A stretch of 28,129 nucleotides of DNA from Chrysochromulina tobinii (taxonomy: Eukaryota; Haptophyta; Prymnesiales; Chrysochromulinaceae), in assembly GCA_001275005.1 (NCBI GenBank), contig JWZX01001410.1, forward strand, positions 1 through 28,129, written 5' to 3'. Shown piece after piece: positions 1 to 9,600 of this stretch (the stretch's first letter is position 1; each line of letters opens with the position of its first letter). The position numbers and the translations under genes were made by a program. Under the pieces are notes generated by a model. That model was not told the DNA's origin. It saw nothing but the letters and a program-made list of their open reading frames with translations, and made no database searches.

Positions 1-1337
1 GGCGCCGGCGCGGTCGCCGGCGCCGCGGCCGCCGTGAGCGCGCCTGCGCCACTCGCGCCGCCGTGCGCGCTCGCGCCGCCGTCTGCCGCGCCGCTCTGCG
101 CCGCATCCACCAGGGCCGGCGGTGACCCCCCCTCGACCGCTGTGCCCTCCGCCGTGCTCGCGTCGGCTGCGGCCTGCTGCGGGTCCGTCGGCAGCGTGGC
201 GCGCTTGCGCACTGGAGAGAGTGGCGCCGAGCCCATCGAGGCCTTGGCCACGGCGGAGGCGGCGATCTCGATCAGGGAGATGCTCGCGGCGTGCGCGCGC
301 GCGATGTCGCCGCCGACGAGAAAGGCGAGCGCGTCGCTCACCGAGGTGATGTTGCGCCGCATGGCGCGCAGCCCACCGCCGGAGCCCATCGCGTTGGACG
401 ACATGTCGGACCAGAGCCAGAGAGGGTCACCGCCTGACTCGCCGCCGTGCAGGGCACCGAGGCCGAAGATGATCGTGGGTGGCATGCGCAGCTGCAGCGG
501 CGGCAGCCCGCGCTGCTGCGTGTCGCGCACGGCGGCCTCGATGGCCGCGAAGAAGCACGAGCCTGGCCGGAGCACCCCGTCATACTTGTAACCACCCTCG
601 TTGGGGCCAAAGCGCATCTTCTCGATCAGGCTGAGTTGCGGCTCCATCGGCTCCATGGGCTCGGAAACGGTGGCGCCGTCGCCGCCGCTCGCCTCGGAAC
701 GGGCCGGTGTGAGGCGTGGGGCGCTGCTGCTGGGGCGCAGGCCGGGGCTGCTTCCCGGCCGAACGCCGCTGCTCGTGCTGTGTGGCTTGTACAGGGAGCC
801 TTTGAGAGCAGCCCTCTCGATCATCTCTTGGGACATGCCGTGCACACCGGGTAAGAGATTGCTCAGCGCGGCTCCCACGCTGCCGCGGCTCAGCGTCGCC
901 GACTGGGGCCGCGCGGGCATCGCCGACGCGGGTCTTGGCGCGGTCGCATCGATCGGGCTGCCTACCTTCCACGGCTGCCACTTGCCCACGCCCGGTCGGC
1001 GGCCCAGCTGCGGCGCCGTACGCTCGTTGGCCATGACGTGCGCAGGGCTGCTCGGCAGTGCGTACGCATCAAGATCAGCGGTGATCGCCTTGCTGCTCAC
1101 CCAACCTCTATCAGCAGCAGCGTCCACCGCCTTCTGTCGCTGCCTCTCACGCTTCGCCTCAGCGTTCTCGATGCCGCGCTCGCCGATACCTTTGGTGTCG
1201 CGTGGGCCGCCGTCGAATCTGTGCTCGGGCAGCGACTTCTTTGCCGCCTCCAAGGATGGCGAGACGAACTTGAGGCCCTCAAAGGCGGGTGGCGCCTGTG
1301 AGCCCTTGAGCCCGAGCGGTCGATGCTCGTCCGGCAT
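1..1337 (-). CDS. RPQSA-motif basic protein, 3'-truncated by window edge
   Basis: An uninterrupted minus-strand frame of about 445 codons runs from ATG at 1337 off the left edge, so the C-terminus is missing. An in-frame TGA lies upstream of the ATG, which supports this start. The N-terminal third is charged and basic (Lys/Arg/Glu-rich, about residues 40-85). Around residues 140-160 there is a Pro/Arg/Ser stretch with the words PRPASAMP and RPQSATLSR, a sequence style common in ciliary and axonemal proteins. A more ordered segment with PLWLWSDMSSNAMG follows near residues 300-320. The end is Ala/Gly/Ser-rich low complexity. I recognise no catalytic domain. A cytoskeletal or ciliary role is only a hint from the RPxSA motif. 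It shares a 176-bp divergent promoter with the next gene. The plus-strand open frames over the same DNA look like shadows, being Arg/Cys/Ser-rich without domain character. Confidence 0.7.
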   Translation of the reverse strand, partial: MPDEHRPLGLKGSQAPPAFEGLKFVSPSLEAAKKSLPEHRFDGGPRDTKGIGERGIENAEAKRERQRQKAVDAAADRGWVSSKAITADLDAYALPSSPAHVMANERTAPQLGRRPGVGKWQPWKVGSPIDATAPRPASAMPARPQSATLSRGSVGAALSNLLPGVHGMSQEMIERAALKGSLYKPHSTSSGVRPGSSPGLRPSSSAPRLTPARSEASGGDGATVSEPMEPMEPQLSLIEKMRFGPNEGGYKYDGVLRPGSCFFAAIEAAVRDTQQRGLPPLQLRMPPTIIFGLGALHGGESGGDPLWLWSDMSSNAMGSGGGLRAMRRNITSVSDALAFLVGGDIARAHAASISLIEIAASAVAKASMGSAPLSPVRKRATLPTDPQQAAADASTAEGTAVEGGSPPALVDAAQSGAADGGASAHGGASGAGALTAAAAPATAPA

Positions 1338-1513
1338 AGCAAAGCGCACCGGGTAAAAGGCAGGCTGTCTCTTCACACCCGTTTTGAAACCGCCTCGGGC
1401 AACAATGGAAGACGCCCAGAGATTTCCGTTCGTGCAACTTGCTCATGCGTTTCAAGGTTCGGCACTGATGTCACGAGATTTCGCGCTGATTGCAGGCTGC
1501 CGACGACTTAAAA
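1338..1513. promoter_or_regulatory. Short divergent intergenic region (likely bidirectional promoter)
   Basis: The 176 bp separate the ATGs of two head-to-head genes. The stretch is less GC-rich than the flanking coding DNA, and any shared promoter must lie here or inside 5' UTRs. No clear TATA box or other named element is visible. Confidence 0.4.
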
Positions 1514-2533
1514 ATGTACTCGCGCATCCCGATCCTCCTCGTCCTCGCCACGTTGCCTCGGTACGCCGAAGGCGGTGAGGCGCTCAAGGGGATGCTCGCG
1601 CCCGACCTGGGCTTCAAGTCCGACCTCGCCAAGCTGCAAGCGCAGATCGATGGCTTCAAGGGCGGCGACGTGATCGCACGCTTGGAGCGGCCGCCGGAGC
1701 GTAACTCAGCATCCGACAATGTGCCGGCCGCCATCGCGCCAGGCCCGCCCCGGCCCCGATCCTTCTTCATCGCGCGTGCCATGCCACCCGTCGTGCTTGG
1801 CGCCGCCGCCGCCGCCTTTGCGCTGCGCTCGCAGGTGGTGCAGCGCGCCGAGCGGCGACTGGAGGCGGAGCTCAGCGCGCTCGCCAAACAGAGCGGCTCG
1901 CGGCGCATCGCGGCGCCGGAGCACGCGCCCACCCTGCGTGGCATCCGCCAGGCGACAGATGAGGTCGCGCTTCGGCGCGAGCTCCTCGGCGCGATCCTGC
2001 CGCTCCTCGTCCAGCTCGATCAGCCTACGCCGGCAGCGCCGCAGCTGGCGGCGATGGATGCTTCCGAGCTCGTGCGCTTGAACGCGAGCCTGAGCGCGCG
2101 CGTGGAGGCGTGTGGCGCGCTGCTCGCCGAGTACGAAGCGCTCGGCCAGCCCGCGCCCCCCGGGTTCCGCTCCTGGCCCGTGCAGGAAGTGCATGCACGG
2201 CGCGCGCATCTCGTAGCCAAGGGCCCGCTGCTCCGCGAGATCATCGCACTGGGAGCGCCGCTCGGCTCGCCGCGTCTCGACTGGTCGATGCCCGAGTGGT
2301 CCGAGGAGCGTCTCGCGCAGCACGCCGAGGCTCTCCGAGCGCAGGCCGCGGAGACCCTCGAGCGTCGAGAGCATTCGATCATGCTCGGCAAGGTCGAGGC
2401 TGCCTTCTGGCGGCGAGGCGAGGAGACGCCCATAGCCACGGGATCGCTGAGCACCGAGCAGCTGCGGACGCTGCTTGCGTCGCTCGAACGGGCGGCGCCC
2501 ACGGCGACGGCGAAGAAGGAGGAGGAGGAGTGA
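1514..2533 (+). CDS. Unknown protein with N-terminal signal-like segment
   Basis: The 339-codon frame starts at ATG 1514 in the context aaaATGt. An in-frame TTG further upstream is not a credible eukaryotic start. The N-terminus (MYSRIPILLVLATLP) is short, basic then hydrophobic, like a signal peptide or anchor. A second hydrophobic patch (PPVVLGAAAAAFAL) lies near residues 90-104 and could be a transmembrane segment. The rest is Ala/Leu/Arg/Glu-rich helix, probably partly coiled coil, with the sequence words LRSQVVQRAERRLEAEL and EERLAQHAEALRAQAAETL. The end is a charged KKEEEE tail. I do not recognise a family; a membrane-anchored helical protein is the most that can be said. A long minus-strand open frame over the same DNA (1706-2545) is Arg-rich and judged a shadow. 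Confidence 0.65.
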   Translation: MYSRIPILLVLATLPRYAEGGEALKGMLAPDLGFKSDLAKLQAQIDGFKGGDVIARLERPPERNSASDNVPAAIAPGPPRPRSFFIARAMPPVVLGAAAAAFALRSQVVQRAERRLEAELSALAKQSGSRRIAAPEHAPTLRGIRQATDEVALRRELLGAILPLLVQLDQPTPAAPQLAAMDASELVRLNASLSARVEACGALLAEYEALGQPAPPGFRSWPVQEVHARRAHLVAKGPLLREIIALGAPLGSPRLDWSMPEWSEERLAQHAEALRAQAAETLERREHSIMLGKVEAAFWRRGEETPIATGSLSTEQLRTLLASLERAAPTATAKKEEEE

Positions 2534-2608
2534 AACAAAAGCCAAAATAAGGAGAGTGGCATCAGAGCACAGAGGTCCAGGGGTCGTGTGGTCGATCCAC
2601 TTTGTGTG

Positions 2609-2616
2609 TTATAATT
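2609..2616 (+). promoter_or_regulatory. TATA-like element upstream of syntaxin
   Basis: TTATAATT lies about 85 bp before the syntaxin ATG, in the 166-bp gap after the preceding gene. It is the only AT-rich box in that gap. A core promoter role is plausible but unproven, since AT-rich octamers also occur by chance. Confidence 0.2.
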
Positions 2617-2699
2617 CGACCCAAGACCACGGACCGTTCACACCGAAGAGAAATCCGGAATCCCAGGTGCACACACGCGCACGGCCGACGGGCGGGTGA

Positions 2700-3782
2700 A
2701 TGGCGCACGACCGTCTCGCGGAGCTCCGCCGAGGAAGAGAGTCGGAGAGCCCCGCAGGGAGAGGGGGCGGTGGCAAGGGCGGTGGCCATGATGACGTTGA
2801 GATGGGCGCTGGGTCATTTATGCAGAACTTCTTTGACGAGGCAGGGGATATCAAGAAGACGATGGCGTCGATCCGGTACAACATTCGGCAGATTGAGCAG
2901 TCGCACGGCGAGTGCCTGACCGCCGTATCCGCTGACCAGGGTAGGGAATCTACAGAGCGGCTCGAGGAGCTCATGCGCACCACCAACGGCATGGCGACGC
3001 AGGTGCGCAACCGGCTGAAGTCCATGGACGTCGAGAATAAGGAGTATGCAAGGAGCAACGTGGGCGCGTCCGAGGCACGCATCCGCTCGAACATGCATGG
3101 TACACTGACGCGAAAGTTTGTGGACCTGATGGCCGAGTATCAGGAGTTGCAGACCAAGTACAAGAACAAGTACCGCGAGCGCGTCGAACGCCAGTACAAG
3201 ATCGTGAAGCCTCATGCGAGCAAGGACGAGATCGATGCTGCCTTCGACAGTGGAGATTCGCAGGATAATGTGTTCACGCAGCAGATCTTGCAAGGGCCCG
3301 GGCACGCGGCGGCGCGCTCGGCGCTCGCCGACATCCAAGAGCGGCACAAGGACATCACGCGACTCGAGACCTCGATCCAAGAGCTCCACCAACTCTTCCT
3401 GGATATGTCTGTCCTCGTCGAGTCGCAGGTGCGAGGATCGCCGTGGATTGCCACGAATCGTCTTGGAGTGCCTTGGACTGCCTTGGACTGCCTTGGACTG
3501 CCTTGGACTGCCTTGGAGCGCCATTGATTGGATATGTCGCCCCTCGTCGAGTCGCAGGGCGAGCTGCTCGACCAGATCGAGTACACGGTGTCTCAGTCGG
3601 TCAACTTCACTGGAAAGGCGGTGGAGGAGCTCCGAACCGCGAATCAATACCAAAAGAGGGTGCGCAAGAAGATGTGCTGCATCATTTGTGTGATCCTCAT
3701 CGTCATCATCGCCATCATCGCGCCGCTCCTCGTGAGCCGCATGACAAGTGCGAGGCGCCTCCTCGAGCTCGAGTGGGACTAA
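2700..3782 (+). CDS. Syntaxin (Qa-SNARE), plasma-membrane type
   Basis: Two exons, 2700-3428 and 3558-3782, encode about 317 residues. Syntaxins are tail-anchored Qa-SNAREs that pair with R- and Qbc-SNAREs to drive vesicle fusion. The N-terminal half is an Habc-like three-helix region (FFDEAGDIKKTMASIRYNIRQ, then NRLKSMDVENKEY). The linker carries MLxEYQxLQxKYKxKYRERVERQY-like sequence typical of syntaxin 1. The SNARE motif reads ELHQLFLDMSVLVESQ, then GELLDQIEYTVSQSV after splicing. The central Gln (zero layer) is the last residue of exon 1. A single C-terminal membrane anchor (CCIICVILIVIIAIIAPLLV) follows a basic KRVRKKM stretch, then a short tail. Length and order match syntaxin 1/PEN1-type proteins. 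Without splicing the frame hits a TGA inside the intron at 3525. Family assignment is very secure; exact paralog is not. Confidence 0.95.
3429..3557 (+). other. Spliceosomal intron of syntaxin, duplication-type
   Basis: This 129-bp GT-AG intron (donor GTGCGAGG, acceptor GTCGCAG) lies between complete codons. Its last 29 bp (3529-3557) repeat the last 29 bp of exon 1 (3400-3428) with three mismatches, an offset equal to the intron length. The interior is about five copies of the 10-mer CCTTGGACTG. Splicing restores the conserved syntaxin sequence VESQ|GELL, which fixes the boundaries. Confidence 0.9.
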
Positions 3783-4617
3783 TTGCCTCCCTAATTGCCT
3801 CCCTAATTGTGGGACGCCTCCCTAATTGCCTCCCTAATTGTGGGACGCCTACCTAATTGCCTCCCTAATCATGGGACGCCTCGTTGAGCTCGAGTGGGAC
3901 TTATGGACTGATGGGGGCGAGCAGCGTCGCCACTAGGCTGATGGGGGCGAGCTGCGTCGCCGCGCACACGTGGGGCTCCAAAATGCGTGGCGCTCCAAGG
4001 TGCGAAATGCAGTGTGAAATGGGGCTCCAAAATGCGAGGCGCTTACGTTGTGCGCTGCGCTGCAAGTGCCCGCCGACACGCGAGCGCTGGCAGTTGGCAG
4101 CGAGCTGGAGCATGTTAAGTTCACTGACACTCCGAACGCGTGCCACGTGGGGGTCGAGTCCACATGGTCGAGTGACGAGGTTCGGAGAGGAATTGCGGGG
4201 GAAAGGCCCGGGTCGCCGGGATCTGCCTCTTCTCCTTCGTTGCATTCGACGCGCATCCCCCCGCCCTGATTGGGGCTCCGCCCCGGGACGTAGATTTTCG
4301 GGTGTCGCACGTGTCGCGCGGTTGATTTTCCGTGACGGTCGCTGAGCTGACCTGCCGGCTCTGAATAATTCGGAGCTGTTCACACACACTGTCGACACAG
4401 CGCCAGCGACGCAAGACCCAGACAGTCACCCGACCGGTTCTTCCGTTCACGGCGCCACCATGGCGCGACGCGGCTATAAGCACAGACTCCGCGACGACTA
4501 CCTCAAGGCACCCCTAATCTAAACCCCTGGAGGCCCACACATTTCTCGGGGGAACACCCGACGGGTATTAACAGCCATTTCACGGCTTGTTGATGGCGCC
4601 GCGGCTTCGGGTCGTCG
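3783..4617. other. Intergenic region with minisatellites
   Basis: This gap between syntaxin and the oxygenase gene holds three small repeat systems. From 3782 to about 3870 there are AATTGCCTCCCT and GTGGGACGCCTCCCT units, flanked by two copies of a roughly 25-bp stretch that includes the syntaxin C-terminal codons and GAGCTCGAGTGGGACT (ending near 3781 and 3901). At 3907-3961 there are two copies of CTGATGGGGGCGAGC-GCGTCGCC. At about 3972-4043, TGGGGCTCCAAAATGCG occurs twice. The remainder, to 4617, should contain the promoter and 5' UTR of the downstream gene. Minus-strand open frames here have no domain character. Confidence 0.5.
4460..4522 (+). other. Small ORF in strong Kozak context (possible uORF or alternative first exon)
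   Basis: A 20-codon frame starts in GCGCCACCATGG, a near-ideal animal-type initiation context, and ends at TAA 4520. It is basic (MARRGYKHRLRDDYLK). It lies 96 bp upstream of the oxygenase ATG in a different frame. It could be a regulatory upstream ORF, or a first exon with a donor such as AAG|GC near 4508. Neither is demonstrated, and a CTATAAG word inside it could instead be a TATA box. Confidence 0.25.
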
Positions 4618-6405
4618 ATGCTCGTCGCTGCTGTTTGCCTGCTCTCGGCCGAGATCCGCGGCGGCCGTGGTCTCGTGGTGCGACATCGCGGAGCACGCAT
4701 GCTGATCACTCCGGACAAACTTGAGGAGGCGCGCAACGCTGCACGAGACATGCATGCCGCGGCGGTCGCATACAGCGAGGAGACTTATCACCGGGGCAGC
4801 ACGTGGCAATGCTCGGCGAGTACCTCACTTTCACGCACCGACTGGGATTGCTACGGCTTTCCCCGCGCTGGAAGTGGCCTCGGTTACGATGCCACAGCAC
4901 CCGGGGGCTACGGAGAGGATGAGCTGGCGCGAGTGAGCAGGAGACCCATCCTCTCCGTCGTCGAATGCTCCGCCATCATCGCGGAGGCCGAGCGCGTGGC
5001 TGCCTGGGAGGAGAGCGGACGCATCGCTCATTATGCACGGCGGGCAGGCTGCCTCACCCCTCTGAGCGCTCTGCCCGAGTCCTTGAAGATGCTCACTCCG
5101 GTCCTCTCGTCGGTCTTGCTCCCCAGCATCCAGACCGCCTTGCCTCGCGGATGCGGCTCCGCAGCATTGCGCGTCAGCGACGCGCGGCTCGTGAAGTACA
5201 ATGCGACGGCGTCGCAGACGCAGCTGGGCTTGCATCGTGATGGGCCGCTCGTCACCGCCACGATTGCCCTCAACAGGCAAGATGAGTACGATGGGGGCGG
5301 CACCCGGATCGAGGCCTTGCAAGGCAGGATGTTGCTCGGGCAGGATGACGTCGGCATTGGAGGCGGCGCAGCTGGCGGAGGCGGCACAGCCGGCGGAGCG
5401 AGCGTGCTGCGTGTTCCGCAAGGCCACGCCGTGCTCCATCCAGGCGCCGTACGCCACGGAGGAGAGCCGATCACCCGCGGTCTGAGGTACTTCCTCGTCG
5501 CCCCTGGGATGCCTATGAGCGCCGTCCCGAGCACCATCGATCCGCGCCGCGTGCATCCCTCGTCAGGTACGTGCTCGTCTTCTTCATCTTCGATAAGAAC
5601 ACCGTGGACTACGACCGCTTCAGCTTGCTCAAAGCCACCGGCCTCCTCGCCCAGGCGCGCCACTGATGATTGCCACTAAGTGCCCCCGATGGCCTCTGAT
5701 GACCTCTCTGATGACCTCTCTGATGGCCTCTCTGATGGCCTCTGATGACCTCCGATGACCTCCGATGGCCTCCAGGCGCGTCGAATCTCCTCTACTCGGG
5801 CCGAGATCGGAGCTCGGGCCGAGATCGGAGCTCGGGCCGAGATCGGAGCTCGGGTCGAGATCGGGATCCTGCAGGCTGCGGTCGACGCCTATCGTGTCGC
5901 CATCGCTCTCGGTGCCGCGACGGAGGCGGCGCCAAATGGACTCGGGCAGGCTCTGCTCGAGCTTGCCCGATTGACCGGAGATACGTCCCTTTTGCAGAGC
6001 TCCGCGGACGAGCTCGCTGCTGCAGTGGCTCTCGCGCCCACGGACTCGCACTCGCTCTCGACTCTCAGCGCGGTGCATCTTCAGATGAAGCGGCCCGAGC
6101 AGGCACTACTCGCGGCGGCGGCGGCGGCGCTCGCAGACCCTCGGAACACTGCAGCCCACAACAATCACGGCTGGCTGCTCTCGGAGCTCGGGCGCCACGA
6201 CGAGGCGATACGCGCGTACATAGTCGGGCTGAGGCTCGACCCGCGAGATGCCGAGCTGCTGTGCAACCTGGCCACCTCGACGGCAGAGCTCGGCCAGCTA
6301 CAGAGTGCGGTGACCATCTTCGAAGCTGCCATCAAGGCGGATCCCAACCACAAGCGTGCGAGGGCAAACCTTGACGCGGTGCGCTCCTTCTTACCCAACC
6401 CTTGA
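4618..6405 (+). CDS. 2OG-Fe(II) oxygenase (prolyl 4-hydroxylase-like) fused to TPR tail
   Basis: Inferred exons are 4618-5486, 5567-5654 and 5776-6405. An in-frame TGA at 4591 supports the first ATG. The start (MLVAAVCLLSAEIRG) is signal-like, fitting a secretory-pathway enzyme. The oxygenase core shows the proximal iron ligands in LHRDGP (His about 206, Asp about 208), then ATIALN and GGGTRIEAL, the distal His in VRHGGEP (about 280) and a 2-oxoglutarate-binding basic residue in TRGLRY. These match the double-stranded beta-helix of P4H-type hydroxylases. A Gly/Ala insertion (GGGAAGGGGTAGG) sits between the two halves. Splicing intron 1 turns an Ser-rich nonsense tail into GLRYVLVFFIFDKN, the expected last strand. 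Exon 3 begins with an 18-bp in-frame repeat and then has about three TPR-like helical pairs (GWLLSELGRHDEAIRAYI, LATSTAELGQLQSAVTIFE). If intron 2 is not real, the oxygenase would end at TGA 5664 and the TPR would be a separate gene. Confidence 0.7.
5487..5566 (+). other. Intron 1 of oxygenase-TPR gene
   Basis: This 80-bp GT-AG intron sits in phase 2 (CTG AG|G TAC). The words AGGTACTTCCTCGTC at its start and AGGTACGTGCTCGTC just after its end are near-identical and offset by exactly 80 bp. Removing it restores an RYVLVFF strand typical of 2OG oxygenases. Read through, the frame becomes Ser/Pro/Thr-rich. Confidence 0.75.
5655..5775 (+). other. Intron 2 of oxygenase-TPR gene, probable GC-AG
   Basis: This 121-bp segment contains a TGA stop at 5664 and an array of CTGATGACCT/CTGATGGCCT words. 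CCAGGCGCG is present at both ends (5651-5659 and 5772-5780), offset 121. The only boundaries consistent with phase and duplication are CAG|GC...CAG|GC, so the donor would be GC. GC donors occur elsewhere in this window (kinesin intron 4). Confidence 0.6.
5797..5865 (+). repeat. In-frame 18-bp coding minisatellite (RAEIGA)
   Basis: Three perfect 18-bp units plus a diverged partial fourth encode RAEIGA repeats at the junction between oxygenase and TPR parts. The unit length is a multiple of three, so it keeps the frame and forms a charged helical linker of about 23 residues. Confidence 0.85.
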
Positions 6406-6675
6406 AGCAAGAAGGACGCGGGCCCAGTTGGCGAGTAGGATACTGCCGAGTGTGGACCCTTAGTGGACCCGAGGGCGTCACCAACCCCTCGCGCCCACAC
6501 CTGTGGATTTTTCTTCACAAATTAAGCTCGTAGAGAATTATTAAGTTGAGCGGAGTTACGCTGTACGTAACAACCAACAGGTGTTTCACAGCATGCAGCC
6601 AGCTGCTGGCCAAAGTAGTCTGTGTGGCTCTAGTGTGGCTCTACAAATGAGCTTCTGCCTTCGTCATCGCGGGCT
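6406..6675. other. Convergent intergenic region
   Basis: The 270 bp between the stop codons of two tail-to-tail genes are less GC-rich than coding DNA and must hold both 3' ends. No terminator, repeat or RNA gene is recognisable. Confidence 0.4.
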
Positions 6676-9600
6676 TCAAGACTGCGGTCCAAGGATGCCG
6701 TCAAAGCGCTGATAGGCGATCAGGTATTCAGGATAGACTTGAGCATTCTGGAAGACGATGAACTCGCGGTATCGATAGGGCCCTCCACCGGCGTGGTTCT
6801 CAGCAACTAGCGTGTGGTGATTGACTGGCGGATCGACCCCGCCGACCGGCGCAAGCTCTCGCCATGACGGCTTAGGGGGGCTGCCCACCATCGGGAAGAT
6901 GCGCTCACTCGTGTCCGGGCTCTTCATGTTCTTATCGTGTGCCGTCAGCGTGCGGACCGTGCAGCCTGTAGCCACGCGGCAGGCCAGCAGGTAGAAGACC
7001 CGCCCAGGGTGGTCCGTGCCCTCAGGATACAAGCGCTGATGTAGCGCTTGAGTCCCAGCACTCCCCCGGGTGGCCGCCGAGGCGGGATCGTTTCGCTGCC
7101 ATGGGCGTATGTCGATGGTCGCGTAGTGGTCGCACTTGCCCGCGTCCTCGGCAAAGTACAGACCGTCGCCGAAGGCCGTGCCCGCATTCGTCCCCGAAAA
7201 GTGCTCATTCAGGCCGCTCGAGAGGATCGAAAGGAGGTTCTCGGGCGCCGTTGCGTGCAGCAGAATCTCCTCGCCTGCTAGCGTGTCAAGCTGTCCTGGC
7301 AGACGAGAGGCTGCATCGTGTAGCCGGCACTTGACATCGTGCACTGGCTTGCCTGCGTGCAGCACACGCTGCAAGCCCTCCGCCACCAAATTTCGGGCGC
7401 CTGCATACTTGACGAAGAGCGATTGGTGTTCGATGCGCCATGCCGCCGCCAGGCGCAGCCGGTCATAGCTTGGGGTTTGATGCTTGTAGTCTCGACCCTT
7501 GCCGAGCTCGGTGCCGTCTGTCTCGAGCAACGCACTCAGAGCGTTCCAAGCCTCGGAGTGCTTGGAGGGCTCGAGAGCCAACAGGGCAACCCCTTCGGCC
7601 GAGGCGGGTGCTGTGCTGTGCTGCCAGTAGTCGGGCAGTTTCAAGGACGCCTGCAGCTTGTGCAGCTGAGCGCGGTCGGCCGAGCTCTCCTTTTGTGCTG
7701 CGGCGAGGCTCGCGGCGTGCGCCCTCCGAGCGCGCTCCGCCTCCAGCACGACGAGCTCCGCAAGCGCCTGCTGCACCTGTATCGCCACCTCCGATGCCGA
7801 GGGTCGCTGCTCGGGCCGCTCAACCATCATGAGCCTCAGCAGCTTGGTCACGAGTTCCTGGTCCTCTAAGTCGGGCGGGGGGGGGCTACTGAGAACCCAT
7901 TCGAAGCTCTTGCCTAGGCTGTACACATCTGACTTGCTCGTGAGCTCGCTGACGGTGCCTTGGACCACCTCTGGAGCAAAGAACCCAAAGGTGCCGCCGC
8001 CAAACCCTTTGGTGGGTCCACCACCACCACCACCACCTCCTCCGCCGGCGGCGCTCGTACATTCGGCCGTGCTGATGACGAAGGAGCGCGAGCGGCGCGT
8101 CGTGGCCGGCACGCTCACGTCGAAGTCGGCGAGACGCGGGCGCATGCCCTCGTCGAAGAGAATGTTATCCGGCTTGATGTCCGAGTGGATGACGCCACGA
8201 GCGTGCAGGTTGGCCACCGCCTCGCTCAGCGCGAGCAGCAGCTCCAACATGAAGCGCGCTGTGAGGTGCGCCCTCTCGCGCACGGTGCTCAGAGTGCCGT
8301 TGGGGTAGTAGGGCATCTGGAGGTAGAAGCTGTCGTCCGACTCGAAGAGCGCTTCGAGCTCGACCACGGCCGGATGCTGGCACTTGAGCAGAAGCGCCGC
8401 CTCTTTGTAGCACACCTTGAGAGCCTCCGCATCGACATCGTACTTCTTGAGTGCGACGGCGCGACCGTCAAGGAGAGCGATCCACACCGGATGGCGCGAG
8501 AACGTCTGCAGCTTGCGCAACTCCGTGTACTGGTCAAGCTGGCGCCCCATCTTGTACAGGGGGAGGAGCTCTACCGGTATGCCGTCCGGCACACGGCGAC
8601 GTAGCTCGGGGAAGGCGTTCAGCTTCTTGAACAGTGTGGCGTGCAGCTGGCTCAGCTCTCCCTCGGCCGCGCGCACTGCGCCCTTGGCCACTTTGACATC
8701 CGCTGCGCGTTGCTCAACGGCATCATTGCCCGACTGCAGCTTGGCCCTCTTCAGCTTCGTGCCCTCTTCTTCGAGGTCGAGCTTGGCCAGCTCCACCTTG
8801 TTGCGCGCCCTCATCAGCTCCTCTTCGAATGCGTCCACACGCGTCTCGAGCAACTCCGAGAGCTTCGCGTGCTCGTGGCTGAGCCCCTTGCAGCGCTCGA
8901 GAATGCTCTGAAGCGACGCAGCAGCCTGGTGACGGCGCTCGGCAACGGCCGACCCAGCTTGCAGCAGTAGCTTGAGCGGGAACGCCGACAGTTGAGTCTG
9001 CCAGAAGCAGATCTCGGCGTCGACCTTGGCGTTGAGAACGCGCAGCCGCTCGCTGACGAGATTGGGCTCAACGGACATGTCCGATGTAAACATGCTCCCA
9101 TGTAGACATGTCATGTTGAGCGCAGCGAGGTCGGTGCCTGCCTGCTGTTCGGGCTCCACTTCGAAGGACTTCTCGTACTGATCAATGGCGCTCAAAGCCG
9201 AAAGCACACAAGAACCATCCGTGCCAGCCGTTGAAGATCGTGGGCCCGCATGGAGGTTGGACAGCGTGGCAGGGCCAAACACGTAGATGTCGACAATCAG
9301 CTTCAGGAGTTGGTCTGACTTGAGCAGGTGCTCCGTCGCTCGGGCGTCCGTGTGCTTCACCAGGTAGTCGCGCACGACGGCCTTGCACTGCGAAAGCGCC
9401 TCACCGCCGCTCAGCGTCTCGCGACCGCCGCCGCTGCTGCCCGCTCCCTTGGCCGCCCCACCCTCGCGCAGCGGCCCGTTTTGGTTCTGCAGGCCGTGTA
9501 CAATGTCCATGCACTGCCAGAGCATGTGGCTGCTGCTCACGCCCTTGTCCAGCCAATCCTGCCGCAGCGCCTGCACGGCCGTCGCTTTCGCCTGCGAGAG

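Noticed and set aside
1706-2545. Minus-strand open frame of 279 codons opposite the gene at 1514-2533
   Set aside because: Arg/Leu/His-rich composition typical of an antisense shadow in GC-rich DNA; no domain, and the sense frame has a signal-like start and ordered helices.
3901-4398. Minus-strand ORF of 165 codons in the syntaxin-oxygenase gap
   Set aside because: No ATG-supported domain, composition like non-coding DNA, and it covers minisatellites.
5755-6405. Separate TPR gene starting at an ATG inside oxygenase intron 2
   Set aside because: The ATG lies in the minisatellite just before the acceptor, and the duplication across both ends with matching phase favours splicing; not fully excluded.
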